From contig JANBVO010000054.1 of the NCBI GenBank assembly GCA_030052745.1, forward strand, positions 1 through 64,000: DNA of 64,000 nucleotides. Direction: 5' to 3'. Under the pieces are notes generated by a model. That model had not been told where the DNA came from. It did not search any database and worked only from the letters and a program-made list of their open reading frames with translations. A program made the translations under genes and the position numbers. Every line of letters begins with the position of its first letter. Position 1 is the first letter of the stretch. Positions 36,085 through 46,761 of the stretch are shown here, piece by piece. Source of the stretch: Pleurostoma richardsiae (Eukaryota; Ascomycota; Sordariomycetes; Calosphaeriales; Pleurostomataceae).

Positions 36085-36730
36085 ATGGGTTCCGGTGCAT
36101 CCAAGGCCGCGCAGAAGTCCGCCCGAAAGTTTCCGGCACGAGCACCGGGAGCAGCAGCTCCTCCGCCGCCACCGCGAGCATCAAGGCCCCTGCCCAGCAA
36201 GAAGCCGTCCCCAGAGGCTCGAACAGCCAAGGATGAAGGTCCTCTCTCACTCTATTGCCAGTGGCTCTCCGCGTATCAGATGCTGACCTCACGCAGCCGT
36301 CCGCGCCGACGGGCTCGACCCGCAGATGCCCGAGTCGATCGACGCCGCCTACGCGAGCCGGCTGATGCAGATGGGCGCCGTCCAGCCGAACCCCTTATAC
36401 TCGCCCTCCTCGACGGCCTCTCCCATGGCACCACAGCAACATGTCGACGGCCCCGCGTACCCCTCGCCCTCGAGCAACCCCACACTAGGCGCCCTGGAGG
36501 CGAGGCGGCGGCTGGAGCGCGAGGCAGAGACGGAGTTCGAGGAGATGGGCCGGTCGGGGAGCCAGGGAAGACAGCTCCTGAACGTTGGGACGATCCGGAG
36601 CATACTAGTCATGAGGGAGCGCGGGGCGAGGCCGGAGGACATCGAGGCGAGGTTCAACCTGCGGCGCGGCGTGGTGGAGAGGCTAGGACCGAGAGGCCTG
36701 GTGACGCCGCTGGGGGGTGCTGTGTCGTAA
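36085..36730 (+). CDS. Small protein with N-myristoylation signal and HTH-like C-terminus
   Basis: Two exons (36085-36238 and 36297-36730) with a 58-bp intron give 195 residues. The intron has a weak donor GTCCTC but a good branch TGCTGAC and acceptor ACGCAG, and splicing restores ADGLDPQMPESIDAAYASRL in frame. MGSGASK is a typical N-myristoylation start. A Pro/Ala/Lys-rich stretch (about 12-50) resembles a flexible linker. Then come the conserved-looking block MGAVQPNPLYSPSSTASP, a helix LEARRRLEREAETEFEEMGR, and RSILVMRERGARPEDIEARF followed by VVERLG, which reads as a helix-turn-helix. I recall unstudied fungal proteins of this form, annotated only as HTH proteins. The function is unknown. 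Membrane or mitochondrial attachment is possible. Confidence 0.75.
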
Positions 36731-36942
36731 TCTCGGGCTTATGGCACGAGAAGGAAAGGCTGTACTACAACTGCTATGACCGTGATGCCTTGGTCAGGAG
36801 GTCCCAATACGATAAAGGAAGACTGTATGATTACTGCTGGCTGTATCACTACTGACAAGGGAATGGCGGTGCCGTTTTGTACATTACCGACTACCAGATA
36901 TATCTCTGCGATGCAGAGAGCAACAGGTTCGCAAAACACATT

Positions 36943-38013
36943 CTACCACGCACAATGGCCGCCATCGATCCGCAAGTCCGCGCCAGTCATGAAGCTGCTG
37001 GCGTCGCTGAGCAAGAACACGGCCGCGCCCCGGTACTCCTCCGGCGTGCTTAGCCGGTTGAGCATGTTGTCCTTGGGCCAGTTGACCAGCCTCTCCGGGT
37101 ACGTCTCGAAGAGCTTCTCCGTCATGGCCGTCACGATGTATCCCGGGCTGATGGTGTTGACGCGGATGCCGTGCTCCCCCCACTCGGATGCGAGGTTACG
37201 CCCCAGCTGGATCACAGCCGCCTTGGAGGCGTTGTAAGCGCTGGCGAGACGCATGTCAGCGTCCTGCAGTCCTGCAGAGTCAAGCACGCATACTTACGGA
37301 CAGATCAACCCCCTGTTCGCCACGGTGCCGCTCATGCTCCCGATCAGCACCAGGCTGCCGCCCTGCCTCAGCCGTACCATCTGCCGCGCGACCGCCTGCG
37401 CCGTCATGAACACGCCGGCGACGTTGACGCCCATCATCTTGTCGACGTCCTCCAGCGAGTAGTCAAGCGCGGGCGTTTCCTGCTGGATGCCCGCCGCGGC
37501 GATCAGGCCGTCCAGCCGGCCCTTCTCGTCCGCCATGGCCTCGACCGCCGCGTTCAGGCTGGTGACATCTCGGACATCGATGCGGTGGTAGGTGATGCTA
37601 GTCTCGAGCTCGTTTTTCGCTCTATCGGCAACGCGCTCGAAATCCGAAGACGGCTCGGGTAGTCTGTCGACGGCATGGACTGGGCCGGGTTAGTTACAGG
37701 TCTCTGCCAGCGTGGAATGTGCTGTACCTGTTGCTCCCGCCTCGAGGAGGGCCTCACTCTGTACGAGCCCCAGCCCGCGGCCGGCCCCGGACACGACGAT
37801 GACTTTGCCTTTCAGGCTGAACTCGGGCAGGCGAGACTTGCCGAAGGGAGAGTCGCTACACCGACCAGAGCTGTTGTGGAAGGGCCGCCGGGACGGAGAG
37901 ACCTGAAAGCTAGTCATCTGCCCCAGCACAGACCCTCTTAATGAAGTAGGCTGCTTTCTGCATGTTGAAGCTGCTGACAAGCGAGCAAACAGGGTTCTTG
38001 ATGCCATCTCCAT
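36943..38013 (-). CDS. Short-chain dehydrogenase/reductase (sorbose/xylulose reductase-like)
   Basis: Three exons, 38013-37728, 37679-37298 and 37240-36943, with introns of 48 and 57 bp (donors GTACAG and GTAAGT, branches CTAAC and CTGAC), encode 321 residues. The NAD(P) loop SGAGRGLG lies at 75-82. GVNVAGVF holds the structural Asn. The catalytic Ser is in GSMSGTVANRG (about S212), and splicing creates AYNASK with Tyr225 and Lys229. VNTISPGYIVTAM and a C-terminal GGHCAW complete the classical SDR fold. Closest family by pattern: fungal polyol/ketose reductases (sorbose, D-arabinitol or L-xylulose type). Residues 1-60 form an Arg/Ser-rich leader with RRPFHNSS, suggesting a mitochondrial presequence. 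A start at Met33 is the alternative. It converges with the previous gene, 212 bp away. Confidence 0.88.
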
Positions 38014-39313
38014 TCAACAGCCTGGTTTGTCGTAGATACCCGGTTCCTGGATCCGGCAGCTCTACGACTCGAGTGAAACAGGTTTTATATTTCTGGACAG
38101 TGTGGCTTGCCTGAAGGCTCTGATGTGGATGAAGGGGCTCTGTATAGGAGGAGACGTGACCAGTAAAGGCCCTGGTAGCACCGGAAGCTTTGTAGTCCCC
38201 CTCAGGAAGTCTCCTCAACGTCATCATGGGAACCGCGTGCCGTGCAACCTAGTCCGCGCTTCCCCTCTCCAAGCTTGCACTATCGTCACTTCCGCCCAAT
38301 GACCCCGCCAGGGCTGCCGCACACGGAGCCTCAGAGCGCAGGAGGACATGGCCTACATCCGGAGATAAGAGAGAGCCCTCGGCGTGCCTACGGGGCCGAG
38401 GCCGGTGAGAGGCCCTAAGACAGCCGGTCAATTGCGTTCCACCCAGTCAGATCTGCCCGCGACATCCGTCAAGATGCTCTTGGGCGCGAATGCAGTGCTG
38501 TCTTCGCCAAGGGCATCACGCGCAATGCGGAATGCGGAGTGTGGAGAAGCTGGGGAGAGGACAAAGCCCCTCCGGGTTTCCGTTTCGGGTAATCCGGCTG
38601 GTATTAGTGGCCGCGCCTGGTTCTAGGTGCAGCCGGATATCGAGCCCGGCACCGTGAACCGATGCGACTTCGCCGTAGCTTTGGGCTAGATCGATATAGT
38701 GCGAATGTAGAGATCCGGTCAATGAGATCCGACCTTATCTCGCATCATCTCCAACCGGAGAGCGACAGATGACAGCCAGTCGCTTCGAGGGTTGGCGGAT
38801 GCGATACGCCGGAGCAAGAGACTAGGGAACCATGCATTATAATCTCTCTTTCAAGTGGCCGAGGGACGAGATTCAGCGAGTGTCTACTGCCGAGCCAACC
38901 AGCACGCGAGCTATGCAAGCCTCAGCTTGCTCGCCGTTACGGTTGCAGGTGCGAACTCCCAGAGTCCAGACCGCAGGAGATGCATACCGCCCTTCCTGAA
39001 GCACACACGAGATAAGGCTACGGGCTGTGGAGAGTGCCGGAAACAGGGCCGTGTCCGCGAAGTCAGGTTCCACAACGTATCGGCGTCTCGCCTGGAAGGG
39101 CTACTCTACATCTGCGAGCTGTCGGTCGCCTCAAATACCTACACCGCCGCCACGGAGCAACGAGCGAGCAGATATCACTGGCTAGTCAGTCCCTGCACCT
39201 CTTAATATGTCTCTCTTAGTCTGTAAGAGGATCCCAGCATCACGCCGGTGACGAGATCTCCAACCGTCCCAAGCTAGACAGGACTGGCATCTTTTCCGAC
39301 GGTGTTGCAGCAT
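38014..39313. other. Intergenic region, nothing seen
   Basis: 1.3 kb between the SDR start and the 3' end of the GH43 gene. It holds only short frames with shadow-like composition and no repeat or RNA gene. It presumably contains the SDR promoter. Confidence 0.4.
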
Positions 39314-41275
39314 TCAGAGGTGCTCGACCCTCAAGTCCGAGAAGTCAGCTGGGTCAAGGACTGGCTCGCCTCTTCCACAAGCGTAGACGCCGAACATGGC
39401 GCCGGTGAAGGCACCGCCCACGGGAGGCATTACGGTCAGATCCTCAGCCTTGCACTCCACGTGAGCCCCCTCCTTCCCGTTACTTGTAGTGAACCAAAGG
39501 CGGTACCGTGTCTCCCCGCAGTCGACGCCCAGTCGAACCGCGTCGTCTCCGGGGTGCCGCTCGGCGACGCCTTTGGGCTCGTCTATGGTCTGCATCAACG
39601 GAAAAATAGTCTACTTGTCTGTTAGCAGGGACCACAGCTTCGCGCGCTGATAGGCCTCACCTTCATCTCCCCCGCCATCCCTGTCGGCGTCCGGCACTGC
39701 AAGATAGTGACCACCCGGCCGTCCGCGTGCTCCACAGCCGTAAGGCCAACCGTGGCGTACGAGAACTGGCTCCACCACAAGACCAGGCCCGCCTCGTAGC
39801 CGGCTTTTTTGGGGTGGAATTCCATCCGACCCGAGAAGGCCATCCGGTAGTCGGTCTGCTTCCGGAGCAGCATCGCCGGCGCCTCGGGGCTGGACAGGTC
39901 GTAGCAGTTGCCGTACAGTCGGAGATGGCCCGGGCGTTCGGTGAGCGCGTAGCACTTCTTCAGCGGTGTGTCTGTGAGGCTGTCAGGACAGAGTCTTAAG
40001 TGTGATGCATGGTGACTGACTCTTCTGGTACCAGCCCAGCTCCAGGTCTTCCTGCTGGAGGTCTGCCTGCCAGACGATACCTTCGGATTCGGTCGGCTGA
40101 GGTGCTTCGACCCTGTCCCTCCCCCGAGTAAGGAGCGTGATGTTCTTGCCCCCGTTGAACACAGGCCAGTCATCCACCCAGTCGACCTTGACCAGGAACG
40201 TCTCCCTGCCTGTATCAGTCGTCAGCAAGACACGTCAAGCCTGAGACAACGCCGGCTCCTCACCCAGCTGCGGCTCCAGCCACCTGTCCCCGTCCCTCAC
40301 GGGCCTCACCCCAAGAAGCACAGCCCACCATCGGCCCTCCCCGTCCTCGAACACGTCTGCGTGGCCCGTCCGCTGCACCTCCTCTCCCGGTCCGTTGTAC
40401 CACAGCGGCCGGCCCGTGCCCTCCCACGGCCCGCGCACCCCCTCGGTGCTGCGGAACACCCACTCCTGGTGGCCCACCTCGGTACCGCCCTCGGCGGTGA
40501 AAAGGTAGTAGTACCGCCCACGCCGGAGGATGTGCGAGCCCTCGGCGATCCCGTGTGGGGATTGGCGGATGAGGAGGGGCGGCGTGAGCGTGCGACCGGT
40601 AGGGAGGTCGATCTCGGATATGTGGATAGCGAAGTCTTTCTGGGTGGAGTTGGCGGGCCGCGAGGCGAGACGGGTGGTGGTTGAGAGGTAGACTTTACCG
40701 TCATCATCCCAGAAGAGCTGTAATTTGTTAGAGGGGAGAGAGAAACGAATACAGGCTCGGAATAACTACATCTTGGTCAAAGCCAGGATTATCAAAGTAG
40801 ATCGGATCCGACCAGGCGGACGAGTCCCAGATGTTGTCTGTGTAGACGTAGAAGCCTCGGGGAAAGATGCGTTCCTGGTCAGTGTCAGTAGGGAACTCTG
40901 TCAGAGATAGCACCCACGGCGACTTACATCGGTCGCCGGGCGGTATCGCTGGAAGAGGCCGTTGGCAAGGTACCAGCGCTTCTCGGCAGGCCGATACCGC
41001 AGCGTGCTGGCCCAGCTGCCGCCGCCGGGCTCGACGGTGCGCAGCTCGATCTGGCTCCTGCGGGTCAGCGCGTGGCCGATCAGCTTCCAACTCAGCAAGT
41101 CTGTCGAGACGTAAATGGCGCAGCCGGGGAAGAACTCGAAGGTCGAGGTGCTGAGGAAGTAGGTCGTCGGTGCCGGGTCCGTGGCCGGGACGACGCAGAC
41201 AGTCGGATCCGGACTAAAGCCGGTGATGACCGGATTCCGGAAGACGAGCGGGTCGGAGGGATCGGGGCCGGACAT
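39314..41275 (-). CDS. Glycoside hydrolase family 43 (beta-xylosidase type), probably intracellular
   Basis: Six exons: 41275-40928, 40874-40770, 40717-40264, 40209-40021, 39971-39661 and 39610-39314. The five introns are 49-54 bp and all have GT-AG ends. The product is 567 residues, the usual size for fungal GH43 with a C-terminal beta-sandwich. Active-site residues are visible: the base Asp23 in GFSPDPTV, the pKa-setting Asp149 in GFDQDLFWDD, and the acid Glu210 in IAEGSHIL. GHADVFEDGEGRWWAVLLG and RETFLVKVDWVDDWPVFNGG fit the family, and the C-terminal lectin-like module (KNTPLKKCYALTERPGHLRL onward) is complete. No signal peptide follows the Met, so it may act on imported xylo-oligosaccharides. 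Specificity between xylosidase and arabinofuranosidase cannot be read by eye. Confidence 0.92.
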
Positions 41276-43089
41276 GTCGCGTGCCGTGGCTGAATCCGCG
41301 CGGACGGCCGGAGGTTACGTTGACAGAGTCGACCACGGCATGATACGATCTGTCCGGGCCGCCGTCCCTCCCTCTTCTCCGCGTCTACACGTCGCCGCAT
41401 CGCCTCGCCCGCCGGATCTCATCTTGAGTTCTCGGGGCATTCATAACCCGCTGCAGTGGATCCGGCTCCTCACAGCTTAGGCGGGAAAGTCGGAGTTTAG
41501 CTCACATCTAGCAGATCTCGGGTGGAGTTTGTCCCCCAATCAGCGAGACGGCATTGTCAGGGCTCCCAGCACCCTTCATGTGCCTATTCTTTAAATCCCC
41601 CCTGGCACCCGCATCAGGGCGCAAATCCATCGATGGCTCATCTTGGAAGTTACAAGCGACGGCAGCAGATGATATCGGAGATGTGACAGCTCTCCGAGGA
41701 GGTTACACGGCGTCCGCTGGCGGCGGCGGGGCGGGCAACTCCGCCAGCGGCCAGATCAGGGCCTCTTCGCCTAAAACGGGGTGGCATCGTACGATGGGCG
41801 TTATGGTCCGATCCGATGGCCCAGGTTTGTGGCGGTGACGGCTACAGGGCCAACGGCCAGGGGCAGGGGGCAAGAGCCGCGCGAAGCCGTTATTCCTGGG
41901 GTTCCTGGGTGTGGCCCTGCATGAGGGCGCACCGTTGGGTCGACCTGACGCAAGCATTTCCTCATCCGTTTGCCCCGGGGCCTGGGAAGCTCTTCTCCCA
42001 TCGCGGCCCTCGCCTTCCGCAGATTAGAGAAGCGGCGTCTCGGGAATCGGGATCAAGGAGAGACACGAGATGCCGGGCTTTCAGGGGCACTAGCGGGAAG
42101 CACGGAGATTGGCCTTAAGTGACTGGCATACTACAGTAATCAAGATCCCAAGGCTGGCCGAGGCTGTGAGACGTCAAAAGTTTCTTTTTTGCCGTACCCT
42201 GCCAACAGATGCGCCAAGCTGCCCACGCCAAACGTTGGAAGGATCCTCATGAACGAGATGACAGATCAATAGATCGAAGATAGATCATGAAACAGCCCCA
42301 TGGCTCGGGATTCTACGGGATCTTCACTGTTCCCCGGCTTGGACGGGGTGTTTCCAAGGATCTGGGGAGCTAGAATCGGGCAGTCTCTGCCACGATCTGT
42401 CACATATCACAGGCGTCTGCTCCATACTCTGTGACGTGCAACGGCCGACAAGCCCGAGGGGGGCCCCTAGGCTCTAACGCAGCCGGAGCGACTCGAGGTC
42501 GAGTAGCCTGACGACCCATCATAGACAGGCCATCACGGAGGGGCATCACAGTCCATTGACGCATCTCTCCGCTCCGAAACGGCGGTCCGCATGGCTTCCA
42601 CGAGACTAGTAGCGATAGTTCGCCTTTCACCGTTTGACAGGAGAGCCGGACTGGTCTGAAGCCTTGGTATCGCTTCCTGTCGTGCCGGGTTATCCATCTA
42701 CGCGGCTGCTGCAGAAACTGTCGAAACGAGGCTTATGCGAGCTAACATCCTCGGGTTTCCAACGACCGGCGGCGGTGGCGCGAGTCTCCCCGTGTCGTCC
42801 CGTTCCCTGTGAAGGCCTTGAAGGTTCTCCACAGGGCTGGTGGGTGTCGTTGTGGAGGCTAGCGCGTCGATTCCCCTCGGCATGTTCTGCCGGCTGTCTG
42901 GATCGCGTGCTCGGCCGGCCAAGGCTACCCCTGGACGTCCGCATGGGAGAGCTTCGCGTGTGGATATCCAGCGACCACTACCAAGGACGATCCTTAGCCC
43001 CGTCGAGGATCATACGAGTCCTCAACAAACTTTCTTTTTCCCACAGTCTAGAGAACGTCGGTCCGAGTCGGGAGCTGCACTCCGCCAGG
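41276..43089. other. Intergenic region, nothing certain
   Basis: 1.8 kb between divergent GH43 (-) and flavohemoglobin (+). Open frames at 41554-41838 and 42634-43152 have unlikely composition and no motifs. It presumably contains both promoters. Confidence 0.4.
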
Positions 43090-43152
43090 CTCGTGGCACA
43101 ATGGGGCGGACTCGTGGCAGACTGGGACGGGCTCGTGGCAGCCGGGGGATAA
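43090..43152 (+). repeat. Three 21-bp direct repeats in the flavohemoglobin promoter
   Basis: CTCGTGGCACAATGGGGCGG, CTCGTGGCAGACTGGGACGG and CTCGTGGCAGCCGGGGGATA begin at 43090, 43111 and 43132, exactly 21 bp (two helical turns) apart. CTCGTGGCA is invariant. They end about 140 bp before the ATG. Spacing by helical turns fits repeated sites for one regulator, for instance a nitric-oxide-responsive factor, but the factor is unknown. Confidence 0.7.
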
Positions 43153-43156
43153 AAAG
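43148..43156 (+). promoter_or_regulatory. TATA-like element of the flavohemoglobin gene
   Basis: GATAAAAAG lies about 135 bp upstream of the ATG and overlaps the third 21-bp repeat. It is a reasonable TATA box by position and sequence. Confidence 0.35.
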
Positions 43157-43290
43157 CGACGGGGAGGCGGTCAACGCATGTCTCGGATCCTGAAGGGCTC
43201 TCTCTAGTTTCCGTCCCCGCCTGCTCCTGTCCTCGCTGTCTACCTCGTGTCCATCTCGGCTCCCCAGACTCGCATCTCGTCGACCCCAAA

Positions 43291-44538
43291 ATGGCCCTCA
43301 CGTACCAGCAGAGCAGGATAGTCCGGGGGACGATCCCGGCGCTGCGGGAGCACGGCGAGCGCATCACGTCCATCTTCTACCGCAACATGCTGACGGAGCA
43401 CCCGGAGCTCAACAACTACTTCAACAGCGTCAACCAGAAGAACGGGCGGCAGCCGCGGGCGCTGACGGCGGTGATCCTCGACTTCGCGGCCAACGTCAAC
43501 CACATCAGCGAGCTGATCCCCAAGCTGGAGCGCATGTGCAACAAGCACTGCTCGCTGGGCATCCGGCCGGAGCACTACGAGATCGTCGGGCGGTACCTGA
43601 TCGCGGCCTTCGCCGAGGTGCTCGGCCCGGCCATGACGCCGGACGCCCTGGTCGCCTGGAACAAGGCGTACTGGGTGCTGGCCAAGATGCTCATCGGCCG
43701 CGAGGCCCAGCTGTACCGCGACTTCGACCGCTGGACCGGCGGCCGGCAGTTCAAGGTCGACCGCAAGGTGGCCGAGACCGACGAGATCTACTCCTTCTAC
43801 CTGGTGCCCGCCGACAAGAAGCGCCTGCCCGACTTCATGCCCGGCCAGTACGTGTCGGTGCGCATCCACGTCCCCGACGTCGGCTACGTGCAGTCGCGGC
43901 AGTACTCGCTCAGCGACGCGCCGCGGTCTGACTACTACCGCATCAGCATCAAGCGCGACCAGGGCACGGCCTACGCCAACTCGGTCGCCCAGTCGTATCT
44001 CAACCCGGGCCTCGTGTCCAACTTCCTGATCGACTGCGTCGAGGCCGGCGACAGTGTCGAGGTGACGCACCCGGCGGGCGAGTTCTTCCTCGACACCAAC
44101 AACAGCAGCAGCGTGCCCCTCGTGCTCATCTCCGCCGGCGTCGGCGTCGCCCCCATGGTGTCCATCCTCAACACCGTCATGGAGACCCAGCCGGGCCGGT
44201 CGGTGTCGTGGATCCACGGCTCGCGCAGCATCATCCCCTTCGAGGACCACGTCCGCCAGGCCAAGCGCCGCCTGCCGGGCCTGCGCACCAACGTGTTCAA
44301 GACCCACCTCGCCGACGGCGACCTCGTCGGCGTCACCTACGACTACGACTTCCGCGTCGACCTCGCCAAGGTCGACCCCGACGACCTGTTCCTCTCCCAC
44401 GGCGGCACCGAGTACTACATCTGCGGGCCGGAGCAGTTCATGCTGGAGATGGCCGACTACATCAAGGCGCAGGGCGTCGACGTCAGCCGCGTCAAGTTCG
44501 AGCTGTTCAGCACCGGCGACATGGCCTTCTCCAAGTAG
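43291..44538 (+). CDS. fhbA: Flavohemoglobin (nitric oxide dioxygenase)
   Basis: An intronless 415-residue protein in the usual order of globin, FAD domain and NAD domain. It converts nitric oxide to nitrate with O2 and NAD(P)H, protecting the cell from nitrosative stress. In the globin, Tyr30 (IFYRNM) and Gln54 are the distal pair and His86 in NKHCSLGI is the proximal heme ligand. RQYSLSDAP at 203-211 binds FAD. SAGVGVAPM near 281-289 and YYICGPEQFM near 375-384 bind NAD(P)H. There is no targeting signal, so it is probably cytosolic. Fungi often carry two copies, a cytosolic and a mitochondrial one; this fits the cytosolic form. Three 21-bp repeats stand upstream. The gene is very GC-rich, so long false frames appear on the opposite strand. 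Confidence 0.96.
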   Translation: MALTYQQSRIVRGTIPALREHGERITSIFYRNMLTEHPELNNYFNSVNQKNGRQPRALTAVILDFAANVNHISELIPKLERMCNKHCSLGIRPEHYEIVGRYLIAAFAEVLGPAMTPDALVAWNKAYWVLAKMLIGREAQLYRDFDRWTGGRQFKVDRKVAETDEIYSFYLVPADKKRLPDFMPGQYVSVRIHVPDVGYVQSRQYSLSDAPRSDYYRISIKRDQGTAYANSVAQSYLNPGLVSNFLIDCVEAGDSVEVTHPAGEFFLDTNNSSSVPLVLISAGVGVAPMVSILNTVMETQPGRSVSWIHGSRSIIPFEDHVRQAKRRLPGLRTNVFKTHLADGDLVGVTYDYDFRVDLAKVDPDDLFLSHGGTEYYICGPEQFMLEMADYIKAQGVDVSRVKFELFSTGDMAFSK

Positions 44539-44939
44539 CGGGCTGGCACATTTTTTTTTCTTCTGGGATTCACAGCGGGTAATATATGTATACACAAACG
44601 GGAAGATGCAAATCTGGAGAAGGCAGCAAAACTAAAGGGGGCCGACTGGGTTCGGGGGAACAGGCGTTCTGGCTGGGAGCAACTGATGGTTTTCATTGAC
44701 AAGCGGACGAATAGAGGAGATAATATCACTACATCACTTTCTTATGCCTTTGTCGGCCCTAGAGAAGCGGCTCCATGTTCATTACATTATTCGCGACATA
44801 GCCAGGCCATATATCGCTCTATTTGCACTCCTCGGCAACAGGCAGACCCCGAAGCCTGCCCAACATAAGCACTAACCGTCGTGATATCGTAGCCCATTGC
44901 CGTCGTCACCCCTGCTCTCGAAACCCACTCGTTCGGCCC
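44539..44939. other. Convergent 3' region
   Basis: 401 bp between the stop codons of flavohemoglobin and the Dal5-like transporter. It must hold both polyadenylation regions. A T-run follows the flavohemoglobin stop (about 44551) and AT-rich stretches follow. No gene is seen. Confidence 0.5.
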
Positions 44940-46761
44940 CTACAAGCTGTACACAAACTCCGGGTTCTCGCCGTCCGTGAGGTCGTAGAACTCCTGCCCC
45001 TCCAGCTTCTGGTACCCCGGGTGCGCCCTGATGGCTGCCTTCTTCTGGTTCTGGTAGCGGTACCAGACGTAGATGAAGGCGATGTCCAGCAGGCACACGC
45101 CCCAGCAGACGATGATGGTGATCTCGGCGGGGCGGTACTCGGGGGCGTCCTTGGCCTGGAAGACCTGGGGGCCGATGATGTTGCCGACGCAGTAGCCGAT
45201 CAGGTACAAGGCGGCGACGGTGGTTTTCTTGGTCCAGCCGGCGACGTTGGTGCTGATGAGCGACAGCAGCGCGACGAAGGGTGTCGGCGATGCCAGGGTC
45301 AGGTAGAAGCCGATCAGGCGCCCGACGTTGTTCGACTTGTCGAGGCAGGTGATGAGCAGCATGCCCAGGATGGCCACCAGCAGGCCGGACGTGCACACGA
45401 GCAGGCGGTTGCGCAGCTTGTCGCCCAGGATGCCGCAGACGATGAGGGCGATGACCTCGACGGCACCGCCGGGCGTGCCGAGGAGCAGGGACTGCCGGTT
45501 CGTGTAGCCGAAGGAGACGATCAGCTGCGAGAAGAAGTTGCTGATGCCGCCTGGTGTGTGTCAGCGCCTCTTCCGTTGTCAGGTCACACTGCAGTTTGGG
45601 GATGGAGACTCACCGTTGGGGATATCAGCGACCAGACTGTAGAAGACAAAGGCCCAGACCATGGGGTCGGTCAGCGCCTCCTTGAACTGGTACCACTTGA
45701 AGTGCTTGTTGCCGACGCCCTGCTGGTTGATGCGGATGCGCTCGACGGCCAACACACGCTCGCGCGGCGTCAAGAAGCGCGCGTTCATCTGGCTGTCAGG
45801 CATGATGAACCAGAACAGCACACCGACGGCCGCCGTGAAGAGCCCGATGACGAGGAACAGCAGCTGCCACGACTTGATATCGATAGGGTGTTTCTCGGTC
45901 CCGACGGCAATGCCGTAGGCGACGAAGCCGCCCAGGATCTGGCCCCAGCCGTTGAAGCTGCATCGATCGTCAGGATGTACACTCAGGGGAGAGGCTAGAT
46001 GGCACTTGATGACACGGAGAGAGGACGTACCTGAACCAGATGCCGGTGCGGAACCCCTGCTCCCGGATGGTGTACCACTGGCTCGTGAAGAGGGCGAACC
46101 CAGGGGTCACGGCAGCCTCGAAGAGGCCGAGGAAGAAGCGCACCGTCATGGCCCCGGCGAAGTTCTTGGTCGCCGCCATGCAGCACAACACCAGGCCCCA
46201 CATCACGACGTTGAAAGCAGACCACTTGCCAAGGGGCAGGCGCTGGAGCAGGCGGTTGGTAGGCCACTCCCACGCTAGATATCTTGAAGGTGTCAGTCGT
46301 GGCTCTTTAGCAGTCCGGTGGGGGAGTTGCATACCCGAAGTAGAACATGGAGCCGATCCAGCTGTACTGCTGGCCGTGCAGGTTGATGTCGGTACGCAGG
46401 CCCATGATGGACGCGTACGAGACGGTGGTCTTGTCAAGATAGTTCAGTCCGTAGCTGATCTCGTGTTAGCAAGGGGTAGTAGATAAGGGATCAGGGGTAA
46501 TGCTACGTACACAAGACAGAGCAGCGGCATCAGGTGGAGGTCGATCTTGCGCAGCAGCCGGCGCTCCTCCTCCGCGGTCATCTCGACTGTCTCGCCATTG
46601 AGGCCCTGCAGGACCTTGAGGGCCTCGTCGGCGTCGTTCTTGTCGGCATGCTTCATGATCACGCCGACGTCGGCTCCGCTGTGGGTAGACGCGACATCGA
46701 CGGCCTTCTCCTTCTCCGGGTCGCCGGCCGGCTTCTCGGCCACCTTCTCAATGTCTGACAT
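44940..46761 (-). CDS. MFS transporter, allantoate permease (Dal5)-like
   Basis: Five exons: 46761-46511, 46454-46335, 46282-46031, 45957-45614 and 45550-44940. The introns are 56, 52, 73 and 63 bp (donors GTACGT, GTATGC, GTACGT, GTGAGT), giving 525 residues with the pattern of 12 membrane helices. Splicing rebuilds family landmarks: LLCLVYGLNYLDKTTVSYAS in helix 1, FYFGYLAWEWPTNRLLQRLP, the loop GFALFTSQWYTIREQGFRTG, and FSFNGWGQILGGFVAYG. The cytosolic N-terminus is acidic and Lys-rich. The family (anion:cation symporters, Dal5/Tna1/Vht1-like) imports allantoate, ureidosuccinate, nicotinate, pantothenate and other organic acids or dipeptides; the substrate here cannot be told. It converges with flavohemoglobin. 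Confidence 0.92.

Noticed and set aside
29508-36730. Secondary-metabolite gene cluster
   Set aside because: An NmrA-like protein alone is not enough; no synthase, oxidase or cluster regulator is nearby.
42634-43152. 172-codon frame before flavohemoglobin
   Set aside because: It ends in the 21-bp promoter repeats and shows no family pattern.
43240-44595. 451-codon minus-strand frame
   Set aside because: Antisense shadow of the GC-rich flavohemoglobin gene, with Asp/Val/Ala-biased composition.
44823-45998. 391-codon plus-strand frame
   Set aside because: Antisense shadow of the Dal5-like transporter, which has clear family motifs and exon structure.
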